Shown: positions 25,757-33,116 of the stretch, piece after piece | How the letters are laid out: every line of letters begins with the position of its first letter | Numbering within the stretch: the stretch's first letter is position 1 | NCBI GenBank assembly: GCA_050694175.1 | Contig: JBOGXA010000007.1 | Coordinates: 79,200-143,199, forward strand | From: JBOGXA01 sp050694175 | GTDB taxonomy: Bacteria; Actinomycetota; CADDZG01; WHSQ01 | DNA length: 64,000 nucleotides | Reading direction: 5' to 3' | The notes under the pieces: generated by a model | What the model was told of the DNA's origin: nothing | What the model saw: only the letters and a program-made list of their open reading frames with translations | The model's database searches: none | Program-made: the position numbers and the translations under genes

Positions 25757-26083
25757 CTAGATCTCGCCGCGCTGGCGCCTCACGACCAGACGGTAGTACC
25801 ACCAGCCGATTCCGGCGAGCAGCAACAATACGAGGACGCCGCCGATGCGAGCCATCTGGTATGTCCACGGGGGCCCGGCCTCGGCCGGAGTTTCCTGCGT
25901 CTCGCCCTGGCCGGCTCCAGTCTCTTCCTCCGCACCGCCACCGTCCTGGCCCTCGGTCTCCTCTTCTTGGGCCACGATATCGGTGGAACTCGGCATGTGG
26001 CCCCCCTCGGCCACCGCGACCGAGCGGGTAAAAAGCGGCGCGGCAAGCACGGCGAACAGCAGAATGGCTAACCGTGCGGACAT
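25757..26083 (-). CDS. Small membrane protein with signal peptide, acidic linker and C-terminal helix
   Basis: 108 aa. An N-terminal signal segment (SARLAILLFAVLAAPLFT), a Glu/Gly-rich low-complexity linker (residues ~40-68), and a transmembrane helix (ARIGGVLVLLLLAGIGWWYY) followed by a basic cytoplasmic end RLVVRRQRGEI. The ATG at 26083 has CTGGAGGCG upstream. It is 9 nt from the zincin gene and should be co-transcribed. No known family recognised; it could be an accessory for the downstream metalloprotease, but nothing shows that. Confidence 0.72.
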   Translation of the reverse strand: MSARLAILLFAVLAAPLFTRSVAVAEGGHMPSSTDIVAQEEETEGQDGGGAEEETGAGQGETQETPAEAGPPWTYQMARIGGVLVLLLLAGIGWWYYRLVVRRQRGEI

Positions 26084-26184
26084 GGACGCGCCTCCAGGAG
26101 ATCGTGGGCGGTAACGGGCGTCAGGATATCTCGGCGTATGCCGGGCGCGCCGCAAGCGCCGGATCGGGCGGTTTCACCCCGGAC

Positions 26185-26394
26185 TCAGGCCGACCCGGCC
26201 CCCGGCGCCGGCTTTCGCCCGCGCAGTCGAGGAACCTTCATCTCGGCGTGGGCCCAGCACTTGTCGCGCCGGTTGTAGGTCGACATCCGCGTCTCGCAGC
26301 CGGGGTGGGAGCAAATGCGCCCTTTCGGATATTTCTGCGATGCTCGCGGGAGACCAACCGGACGCTCCCCCCGGATGGCAAACTTCTCTCCCAT
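26185..26394 (-). CDS. Small zinc-finger protein (CxxxxC...CxxH type)
   Basis: 69 aa, basic. The segment ICSHPGCETRMSTYNRRDKC followed by WAHAE arranges C28, C33, C47 and H50 as a plausible zinc site. Small proteins of this pattern are common in actinobacteria. The start ATG at 26394 has GGAAGGAGCTCCG upstream, a strong ribosome-binding site. It faces away from the MgtE-type gene, so the 112-nt gap should contain divergent promoters. Function unknown. Confidence 0.7.
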   Translation of the reverse strand: MGEKFAIRGERPVGLPRASQKYPKGRICSHPGCETRMSTYNRRDKCWAHAEMKVPRLRGRKPAPGAGSA

Positions 26395-26506
26395 CGGAGC
26401 TCCTTCCGTGTGGGCTACGCCGCACCCTCCATACGGCGGCCGAACCCACTGTGCTCGTCCATTATTCGGCTGGAGTTGCCTCTTTGGTTTGCCCCTGCGA
26501 TTACAA

Positions 26507-27853
26507 ATGAGTGAACGTCAAGAGCGCGTAAAAAGTTCCCGAGCCTCGGTCGTCTTCCACTGGGTGGGGCTGGCCGCCCGGGCCGTGCTCGGCCCCCCGG
26601 CGCGGGCGGTTCGGGGCTCCGCGCGCCGCGTCGCCGACCCCGGTCGCCAGGTGGTCGACTACTGGGCGTCGGAGCGGGTCACGATGCGCCAGGGATTCGT
26701 GGCCGTCACGATCGCCGCTCTCACATCGCTCGTAGCCGGGATCACGCTCGCAGCCATGGAGGGGCGGCTGGCCGCACTCCCGGGCCTTCTCGTCCTCGTG
26801 CCCGCCTCCATTGGGATGAGAGGCAGCATCTTTGGTGCCCTGTCGGCGCGCCTCGGGACCACCATCCACTCGGGTCTGTTCGAGGTGTCGTGGGACCGGG
26901 AGGGGGCCCTGTACCAAAATGTCTACGCGGCCGGCCTCCTGACGATCGCGACCTCCGCTGTGATGGGGGCCCTGGCCCGGTGGATCTCGATGCTCCTCGG
27001 CCAGGAAACGGTACCCGTGTGGGACATGATCATCGTGGCGCTGACCGGAGGCCTCCTGTCATCGGCGATCGTCCTGATCGTCACGGTGGCCATATCGGTG
27101 CGCTCCTTCACCAGGGGTTGGGATCTCGATTCGGTCGGATCCCCCCTCATCACGGCCATCGGCGATGTGGTGACCCTGCCGTGTCTATGGATTTCCTCGT
27201 ACCTCGTCGAACTCGAGGTTCTCAGCCGGCTCGTGGGCGCGCTCGGCATCGGCATCGCGATCGTCTCTGTGGTGGGTGGGTGGCGGAGCGCCCGGCAGAC
27301 GGTGCGGCGAGTGGTTCGCGAGTCCTTCCCGGTCCTCTGTCTGGCGATCGTGCTGGCGGTTCTGGCCGGGGCAATCGTTCAGCCGCGAGCCGGGGAGATC
27401 TTCACCGCCTTTCCTGCCTTTCTGATTCTCCTGCCGGGGTTCTTGGGGATCACGGGTGCTCTCGGTGGCATCCTGTCGGCGAGGTTGGGGTCCAAGTTGC
27501 ATCTCGGAGCCGTCACACCTTCTGCTCGACCGGAGCCGGCGGCCCTCCTGGACGCCACCATCGTTCTTGCTCTGGGGTTCGTCGTGTACGCGGTGACCGC
27601 CGGAGCCACCCTTGGAGTGTCCGCTCTTACCGACCGCGCGTACCCGGGAACCCTGCGCTTCGCGGGGATCGTGATGGTTGGGGGTGCCCTGGCAACCATC
27701 GCGGCGTCACTGATCGGCTACTACGCCGCGATTGCGACTTACAGGTTCGGCTTTGATCCCGACAACCACACAATCCCCCTGGTGACGAGCGGCATGGACC
27801 TTCTCGGAGTTATCTGTCTCGTTATCGCTCTGGGTTTGTTCGGAGTAGCCTGA
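26507..27853 (+). CDS. Divalent-cation (magnesium) transporter with two MgtE/SLC41 membrane domains
   Basis: A 448-aa integral membrane protein made of two copies of the MgtE membrane domain: the first has PASIGMRGSIFGALSARLGT, the second PGFLGITGALGGILSARLGS, the pore-forming signature in duplicate. It lacks the cytoplasmic N and CBS domains that gate canonical MgtE, so gating must come from elsewhere. The very next gene, 10 nt downstream, is a duplicated PhoU/TrkA-C protein that is a likely cytoplasmic partner. The start ATG at 26507 is the first after the divergent zinc-finger gene; a GTG further in cannot be excluded. Confidence 0.85.
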   Translation: MSERQERVKSSRASVVFHWVGLAARAVLGPPARAVRGSARRVADPGRQVVDYWASERVTMRQGFVAVTIAALTSLVAGITLAAMEGRLAALPGLLVLVPASIGMRGSIFGALSARLGTTIHSGLFEVSWDREGALYQNVYAAGLLTIATSAVMGALARWISMLLGQETVPVWDMIIVALTGGLLSSAIVLIVTVAISVRSFTRGWDLDSVGSPLITAIGDVVTLPCLWISSYLVELEVLSRLVGALGIGIAIVSVVGGWRSARQTVRRVVRESFPVLCLAIVLAVLAGAIVQPRAGEIFTAFPAFLILLPGFLGITGALGGILSARLGSKLHLGAVTPSARPEPAALLDATIVLALGFVVYAVTAGATLGVSALTDRAYPGTLRFAGIVMVGGALATIAASLIGYYAAIATYRFGFDPDNHTIPLVTSGMDLLGVICLVIALGLFGVA

Positions 27854-27863
27854 AGGAGGCCGC

Positions 27864-29063
27864 ATGGAAAACGGTGACCAACCGAATACCGTCAAAGGGC
27901 TCCTTGCCCAGATCAAGGACTCGTCAGAGCTCATGGTTGATCTGGCGTACGCGGCCGTATTTTTCTCCGACTCCGATCTGGCCAAAGAAGTGCGCCGGTT
28001 GGAAGAACGAATGCGAGTCCACCTCCATCAGTTGCGGAAACTTACAATCCTTGCCGCGCGCAGTCCCGAGGATGCCGAGCACATGGCCGGCGTTCTCCAG
28101 ATCGCATCCGCGGTCGAGAACATCGCCGATGCGGCGGAAGACATCGCGCATGTGATCGCCTCGGGCATGGGCATCGTCGACGACCTGCGGCGTGATTTGC
28201 GACACGCCGACGAGATGGTGTCTCGAATCAAGGTTCGAGAAGGTGCTACGGCGATAGGTCAGTCGTTGCGCGAGCTCGCCCTTCCGGTGGAGATTGGTAT
28301 GTGGGTGATCGCGGCCCGGCGCGGGGGCGAGTGGGATCTCGACCCCGACGCGGACTTCGTGGTCGCCGAGGGTGACGTCCTGCTCGTGCAGGGCCACGAG
28401 GACGGAGTCGGGCTTGCGCGGAAGCTCATGGGGGCACCGCCGCTTCCCGAGACTCCAGACGAGCCCGACATCGTGCTGTCGGACTTGGATCGCGCAGTTG
28501 ATCTCCTCGTTGAGATGAAGAACTCCGCTGAAGTCGCAGTCGGGCTTGCCTACTCGGCTCTCCTTTTCAACGACCAGGCCCTGGCGGCGGAAGTCGCTAA
28601 TCTCGAAGCGCGCTCGGACGCAATTCACGACGAGCTCGAGTCGTGGGTGATGCGAAGCGCGCTCGAGGCGCGGAACCCCGACGAGCTGCGCGGGTTGATC
28701 CGTCTCGGGAGCGCATCCGAGACGATCTTCGATTCGGCCCGTGAGATGACGAGACTTGTGGAAGCCGGCGAAGAGCTCCATCCGGTGATCGCGGCGGCGC
28801 TCGTCGAGTCAGACGAGGTGGGCTACGAAGGGGTCGTTGCCACCGGCTCGTCCGCCGACGGAAGGTCCATCAAGGAGCTGGCCGTGGAAACCGAAACGGG
28901 CATGTTCGTGCTTGCCGTTCAAAGAGGACGCCGGTGGACGTATAGGCCCAAGCCGGGGTTCGCCTTCGAGGCCGACGATCGAATCGTCGCAATAGGCCCG
29001 GCCGATGGCGGCGAGGAGCTTGATCGCATTCTCGGAATTCAGCGCGAGCTCGCCGGTATCTAG
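27864..29063 (+). CDS. Duplicated PhoU-TrkA_C (RCK-C) regulatory protein
   Basis: A 399-aa cytoplasmic protein with two repeats of PhoU-like helices followed by a TrkA-C ligand-binding domain. Repeat 1: SSELMVDLAYAAVFFSDSDL to ~110, then TrkA-C about 125-205 (LRELALPVEIGMWVIAARR, ADFVVAEGDVLLVQG). Repeat 2: NSAEVAVGLAYSALLFNDQA to ~300, then TrkA-C about 310-392 (IKELAVETETGMFVLAVQRG, FEADDRIVAIGP). Proteins of this build pair with MgtE-like or K+ transporters in archaea and actinobacteria. 10 nt after the transporter, with GAAGGAGG before the ATG, so one operon. Confidence 0.85.
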   Translation: MENGDQPNTVKGLLAQIKDSSELMVDLAYAAVFFSDSDLAKEVRRLEERMRVHLHQLRKLTILAARSPEDAEHMAGVLQIASAVENIADAAEDIAHVIASGMGIVDDLRRDLRHADEMVSRIKVREGATAIGQSLRELALPVEIGMWVIAARRGGEWDLDPDADFVVAEGDVLLVQGHEDGVGLARKLMGAPPLPETPDEPDIVLSDLDRAVDLLVEMKNSAEVAVGLAYSALLFNDQALAAEVANLEARSDAIHDELESWVMRSALEARNPDELRGLIRLGSASETIFDSAREMTRLVEAGEELHPVIAAALVESDEVGYEGVVATGSSADGRSIKELAVETETGMFVLAVQRGRRWTYRPKPGFAFEADDRIVAIGPADGGEELDRILGIQRELAGI

Positions 29064-29114
29064 CCACTATCTGGGGTAGAAAGAGAATCCCTGTCGGCCC
29101 CGTGAGGAGACATC

Positions 29115-29408
29115 GTGGGAAAGAAGACAAAGCCGGACGTTGACACCGCCTCCGGGCTTCCCGCCCAGAAACCAAGCGTCTTCCAAAACATGGGCGCGAT
29201 CATCGCCGGAGTCGTGGCGGTCAAGGCCGCAACGTACCTCGTCACGACCATGTGGCGCCTAGTTACGCGGGAGAACCCACCGCAGGTTGACGAGCCGGTA
29301 TCGGCGGGAAAGAAGGCTGCCTGGCTCGCGCTTGTGGGAGCCGCCACCGGTGCGGCCCGTCAGACCGCGCGCGACAAGATCAAGCCGCCGACCGGCAAAC
29401 CCGCCTGA
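29115..29408 (+). CDS. DUF4235-family small membrane protein
   Basis: 97 aa. One hydrophobic helix (MGAIIAGVVAVKAATYLVTTMW) and a second weaker helix (AAWLALVGAATGAARQTA), ending in a basic tail with KPPTGKPA. This matches the actinobacterial DUF4235 pattern; function unknown. GTG start at 29115 with GAGGAG upstream, 51 nt after the PhoU/TrkA-C gene, so perhaps the third gene of that operon. Confidence 0.78.
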   Translation: MGKKTKPDVDTASGLPAQKPSVFQNMGAIIAGVVAVKAATYLVTTMWRLVTRENPPQVDEPVSAGKKAAWLALVGAATGAARQTARDKIKPPTGKPA

Positions 29409-29429
29409 GCTCCCGGCACCAGGCCCGCC

Positions 29430-29478
29430 GGTGAGTGTTCCAGGAGCGCTCTATGGCGACGCGTGGCGAACACTCAGC
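29430..29478. terminator. Inverted repeat between convergent genes
   Basis: TGAGTGTTC (about 29431-29439) pairs with GAACACTCA (about 29468-29476); the loop contains a short GGAGCGCTC palindrome. It lies in the 84-nt gap between two convergent genes, a suitable place for a bidirectional terminator, though no T-run is present. Confidence 0.4.
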
Positions 29479-29492
29479 GATGTTTCGAGAAG

Positions 29493-29891
29493 TCAGCGCT
29501 TGCGACCGGACTTCTTCGATCGACTCTTGGCCACGACCTCGAGATTGAGACGCTCCGCCCGTCTGTAGCGGCGGATGAAGAACCACGTGATCGGGACCCC
29601 GACGACCACGAGGCCGATGAGCGCGCCGATAACTCTCTCCCCGTTCCTGGCGGTCGGGTCGTTGAGCCAGCGCCACGCGGGAAATCCGACGAACCATATG
29701 ACGAGCCCGGTGACGCTGACGATGGTGATCCTGAGCTGCTGACGCGCCAGCGCGACCACTATTGCCGCTTTTCCTGGATCCGGCTCCGGCAGCCCGCGCC
29801 GGGCAGCGCCCGCCAGCCGCCACCGCTCCTTGGAATCGAGCGCCCTCAGTTTCTCTTTGAGCTCGTTGCCCTGTGGTATCGACGTGGGCAC
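29493..29891 (-). CDS. Two-helix membrane protein of unknown function
   Basis: 132 aa. A hydrophilic N-terminal region (KEKLRALDSKERWRLAGAAR), two transmembrane helices (ITIVSVTGLVIWFVGFPAWRW and VIGALIGLVVVGVPITWFFI), then a basic tail ending KKSGRKR. No known family recognised with certainty. Single gene, convergent with the DUF4235 gene; separated from the MFS gene upstream by a strong hairpin. Confidence 0.7.
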   Translation of the reverse strand: MPTSIPQGNELKEKLRALDSKERWRLAGAARRGLPEPDPGKAAIVVALARQQLRITIVSVTGLVIWFVGFPAWRWLNDPTARNGERVIGALIGLVVVGVPITWFFIRRYRRAERLNLEVVAKSRSKKSGRKR

Positions 29892-29962
29892 CTGTCCCCT
29901 CCCGATCGCAATAGGAACTCGATTCTAGGCAGGGCGGGCGCGTGTGTCCGGCAGATGACAAT

Positions 29963-29993
29963 GCGCCGCCGGGGCATGTTGCCCCGGCGGCGC
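29963..29993 (-). terminator. Perfect 14-bp hairpin downstream of the MFS gene
   Basis: GCGCCGCCGGGGCA (29963-29976) pairs perfectly with TGCCCCGGCGGCGC (29980-29993) around a three-base loop, 20 nt after the stop codon of the MFS gene on the minus strand. It is the strongest hairpin noticed in the window. There is no T-run, as is usual for actinobacterial terminators. Confidence 0.7.
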
Positions 29994-30013
29994 AAGAACT
30001 TCCAATCCGCGCG

Positions 30014-31444
30014 CTAGCCGCGCGGCCTCGTATGTTGCTCGGCTTCTGGAACCCGGATGACCTCTGCGGGCTTGTCCGGTGTCGCGGGGACCGCATCCGG
30101 GACCTCGTCCCAGATGCGGATGTGATGCGTCTCCTTCAGCGTCGCAAACCCGACCACCGTGGTCATGAGAGCGATTCCGATGGGATATAGGAGTCCCTGG
30201 TAGTCGACGCTGTTCTCGCCACTGCCGAGCCTTGTGACGAGGAACGTGGCCACAAGCGGCACCGCCCCACCGAACCATCCGTTACCGAAGTGGTAGGGCA
30301 CGGACAGCGAGGTGTAGCGGACTCGCGCCGGGAAGAGTTCGACCAAATAGGCCGCGATGGGCCCGTACACCATGGTCACGTAGATCATCTGGATGAAAAC
30401 AAGCAGCCACAGCATCGGGTAGTTGCTCGAGAACGTATTCATCAACATGTAAAGCGGCAAGTAGGTCACCGCCGCGAGCAAACAACCGGCCAGAATGATC
30501 GGCTTGCGCCCGATCCTGTCCGACAGGCTCCCGAACACCCAGAAGAAGGGGGCCCCGGCGAGCAGCGCCGCGCCCACGATGAGCGCCGCGGTAGTCACGC
30601 TCAGGCCCAGCTCGGCTTGCAGGAACACGTATGCATAGAACTGGCCCGTGTACCAGACCACGGCCTGCCCGGCGGTCGCCCCGAGAAGCACCATGAGCAT
30701 CCGCCTGCCCCCGCCGTGTTCTAGCGCGTCCTTGATCGGCGCCGTCGACTGCTGCTTTGCTTCCTTGATCCTGGTGTAGAGCGGCGTCTCGCTCAGGCTC
30801 AGGCGAATGTAGATGGCCATGGCGACAAGAATTCCGGACAGGAAGAACGGGATCCGCCACCCGTAGTCGCTCATCGCCTCCTCGCCGATGAGCTGCTGGA
30901 TTCCGACAACGGCGAGCAGGGCGAGGATCAAACCAAAGGTGGCCGTCATCTGGATCCACGATGTGTAGCGGCCTCGCTGATGGTCGGGCGCGTGCTCCGC
31001 AACGTAGATGGCCGCTCCCCCGTACTCACCTCCCAGGGCGAGGCCCTGTATGCACCTCAGCAACACGAGGATCATCGGCGTGATGATGCCGACCTGTTCG
31101 TACGTGGGCAGGAAACCGACGGCGAGGGTCGAGAGCCCCATGAGTGTGATCGTGAGCATGAACGTGTACTTCCGGCCGATAAGGTCACCGATCCGGCCGA
31201 AGAAGAACGCGCCGAAAGGCCTCACCAGGAAGCCCACGTACCACAGCGCGAACACTCCCATGTAGCGGAGCGTGACGTTGCCGGGCGGGAAGAACTTCTC
31301 GCTCAGAATCGTGAACAGACTTCCGAAGATGTAGAAGTCGTACCACTCGATCGTCGTTCCGGCCGACGATGCGGCAATCACCTTGCCCAGTTTGTAGTCG
31401 TACACGTCGTGGCCGGGAAGCCTTTTAGCTGCGGCTGTGGCCAT
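30014..31444 (-). CDS. MFS transporter, metabolite:H+ symporter (MHS/ProP-like) family
   Basis: 476-aa 12-helix permease. The N-terminal IAASSAGTTIEWYDFYIFGS is the MHS signature; the loop 2-3 motif GRIGDLIGRKYTF and the second-half SLSDRIGRKPIIL are the MFS motifs. ALGGEYGGAAIYVAEHAP contains the conserved charged helix 4-5 region. Members carry proline/betaine, shikimate, alpha-ketoglutarate or related acids with protons; the substrate cannot be read from the sequence. Single-gene unit with GAGGGAGGGGG before the ATG. Confidence 0.92.
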   Translation of the reverse strand: MATAAAKRLPGHDVYDYKLGKVIAASSAGTTIEWYDFYIFGSLFTILSEKFFPPGNVTLRYMGVFALWYVGFLVRPFGAFFFGRIGDLIGRKYTFMLTITLMGLSTLAVGFLPTYEQVGIITPMILVLLRCIQGLALGGEYGGAAIYVAEHAPDHQRGRYTSWIQMTATFGLILALLAVVGIQQLIGEEAMSDYGWRIPFFLSGILVAMAIYIRLSLSETPLYTRIKEAKQQSTAPIKDALEHGGGRRMLMVLLGATAGQAVVWYTGQFYAYVFLQAELGLSVTTAALIVGAALLAGAPFFWVFGSLSDRIGRKPIILAGCLLAAVTYLPLYMLMNTFSSNYPMLWLLVFIQMIYVTMVYGPIAAYLVELFPARVRYTSLSVPYHFGNGWFGGAVPLVATFLVTRLGSGENSVDYQGLLYPIGIALMTTVVGFATLKETHHIRIWDEVPDAVPATPDKPAEVIRVPEAEQHTRPRG

Positions 31445-31977
31445 AAAGTCCCCCTCCCTCTTCGACTACTGTCAACGACCCTCCCTCACGCCTGCTCTGT
31501 TCTCCCCGCTCGCCCCAGCGAATCAAACCGCCTTTCCCGTATTTGTCCCCCGCAGCCCATTGGGCTGGACGCAGCTGGCTCTCTCCGCCCTGAGAGTGCC
31601 GCTAACGTTGGCCGCCAGAGCCAAGAGCCGATCCGGCCATTGAGAAATTGACCGCCGGATCTCGTCGCTTTTGGCGCCCGCGGGCGGGTGCCATACGCGC
31701 CTGAGGCACGCCGCCGGAAGCCCGGGTCGAGGGGCGGGTTTGTCTTTGTGATCCCTCTTACTCACGGCCAAGTGCGACACCAGAAGCGACAGACTTCTAT
31801 CCCGTGCCGCCGCCTCCGAAGTCACCGCCTCCGAAGTCACCGAGGTCCGGACTGGGACTGGGGACTATCCTCGCTTGCTCCTGGCAGGCGCAGAGAGGCG
31901 CCCTGGGACCATGCGCCGCGTCAAGACCGATGCAGAAGCGACGCGAGCATCGGGAGCTAGTGCGGTCGCAGTCGCGC
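31445..31977. other. 533-nt region without a convincing gene
   Basis: Between the MFS start and the GerMN stop, both minus strand. It holds two adjacent direct repeats of a 12-nt unit near 31808-31831 (CCGAAGTCACCG/CCTCCGAAGTCACC phase), which in one minus-strand frame reads as DFGGGDFGGGGTG, a glycine-rich tail, but without a start codon of its own. A TTGACA at 31470-31475 (minus) is too close to the MFS start to be its -35. Nothing else recognised. Confidence 0.45.
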
Positions 31978-32868
31978 CTATGGCACCAGCACAACCGGAA
32001 CGGTGACCTTGTTCGTCTCCGATCCGTCTTCCGCGGAAACCTCGAACAGCTCGATCGCCCCTCTTTGCTCGTGGTCGACGTCGAACCGGATCGACTTCGA
32101 GTAGTCGCCCCGACACCCGGTCCCGCATGTGGCGGTGGTAAACCCGTCAAACAGAATGTCTCCGCCTTCATCGAGCAGTCTGATCGAGACGTTTGCCTCG
32201 AAGACGTTGGCAGTCCCGGCGACCGCGTCGCCGCTCGCGAAGTGAGCACCGAAATGAGGCACGCTCACGACTATCGGCGACAGAGGATCCCGTTCGTTGC
32301 GTTCAAGGGGATGCTCCTCATCGATGATGAATCCGTGCCCCATGTAGTGATCCTTGAACTCGCCATCGATCTTCACTCGGACTCTGTCCACCGTGGGGAA
32401 TTGGGTCAGCGTCCACGCGAGCTGCTCGAGGAGAAGGGATTCGCCGGAGGTGCCCATGTTTGTGTTTTCGAACTCGGCGCTGAGATCGACGATTGCGGTG
32501 CCGTCGTCGATGTCGAGACCCAGCAACTCCACGCCTTCCGGCACCGCGCCGTGTACCCCTACCGCCTTCTCCTCCGCGCTGGGCCCTTCGAGCCATAGTC
32601 GCAACGCCGCGGCCCCTATACCCGGCGTCGATGGAATATCCCGGTGAACAACGAACAGAGCCTCACCCATGTGAGTGGCGGTGATCGAGTACCACAGCTC
32701 GACCGTCGTGGTCGCTTCGTCGGGCACCGGCTCCGGTACGACCGTCGGGGTGGACATCGGGCCGGTGGCGGGAGATGGTGCATCCGAAGTGGTCGGAGTC
32801 TGGGCGTCCGTCGTGCCGCATGCGCCGAGGGTGGCCGCCACCAACATCACCGCAAGGATCCGTCTCAT
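31978..32868 (-). CDS. Lipoprotein with GerMN and Gmad2 (immunoglobulin-like spore/germination) domains
   Basis: 296-aa exported protein. Lipoprotein signal MRRILAVMLVAATLGAC with lipidation at Cys17, a Thr/Pro-rich linker, then a GerMN domain (residues ~60-185; LRLWLEGPSAEEKAVGV, GVELLGLDIDDGTAIVDLS, QLAWTLTQFPTVDRVRVKI) and a C-terminal Gmad2-like beta-sandwich (IVVSVPHFGAHFASGD, GTANVFEANVSIRLLD). Actinobacterial relatives such as LpqB-type proteins work at the cell envelope, though this one has no sensor partner nearby. The ATG at 32868 gives the lipoprotein signal directly. Confidence 0.88.
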   Translation of the reverse strand: MRRILAVMLVAATLGACGTTDAQTPTTSDAPSPATGPMSTPTVVPEPVPDEATTTVELWYSITATHMGEALFVVHRDIPSTPGIGAAALRLWLEGPSAEEKAVGVHGAVPEGVELLGLDIDDGTAIVDLSAEFENTNMGTSGESLLLEQLAWTLTQFPTVDRVRVKIDGEFKDHYMGHGFIIDEEHPLERNERDPLSPIVVSVPHFGAHFASGDAVAGTANVFEANVSIRLLDEGGDILFDGFTTATCGTGCRGDYSKSIRFDVDHEQRGAIELFEVSAEDGSETNKVTVPVVLVP

Positions 32869-32987
32869 GGTCAAAGTGACGCTCCTGCGCCTGGTTGCGT
32901 TGCCCGCGCCGGGCACCCGATTCGGTCTCTCCCCGCCGGGCGGCAACCTCAAAGCGGGCTGTTCCGACTCGCTCACTTCGTTCGCAG

Positions 32988-33060
32988 AGCCGGGGAGGGG
33001 AATCGAACCCCTGACCTGCTCATTACGAGTGAGCCGCTCTGCCGACTGAGCTACCCCGGC
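32988..33060 (-). tRNA. tRNA-Thr (anticodon CGT)
   Basis: 73 nt on the minus strand that folds as a full cloverleaf: acceptor GCCGGGG/CCCCGGC with T discriminator, D arm GCTC/GAGC, anticodon stem GCTCA/TGAGC with loop CTCGTAA, and T arm AGGGG/CCCCT with TTCGATT loop. The anticodon CGT reads ACG threonine codons. CCA is not encoded. Confidence 0.95.
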
Positions 33061-33116
33061 GAGTTCATCGAGTGTGAGTTTGACCGCGCATACGGCCGTG
33101 AAACTAACAGTCGACG

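Noticed and set aside
31470..31475. TTGACA upstream of the MFS gene
   Set aside because: Only about 25 nt before the ATG and no -10 at the right distance.
31523..31840. 105-codon minus-strand frame in the MFS-GerMN gap
   Set aside because: No ribosome-binding site, no domain, composition like non-coding GC-rich sequence.
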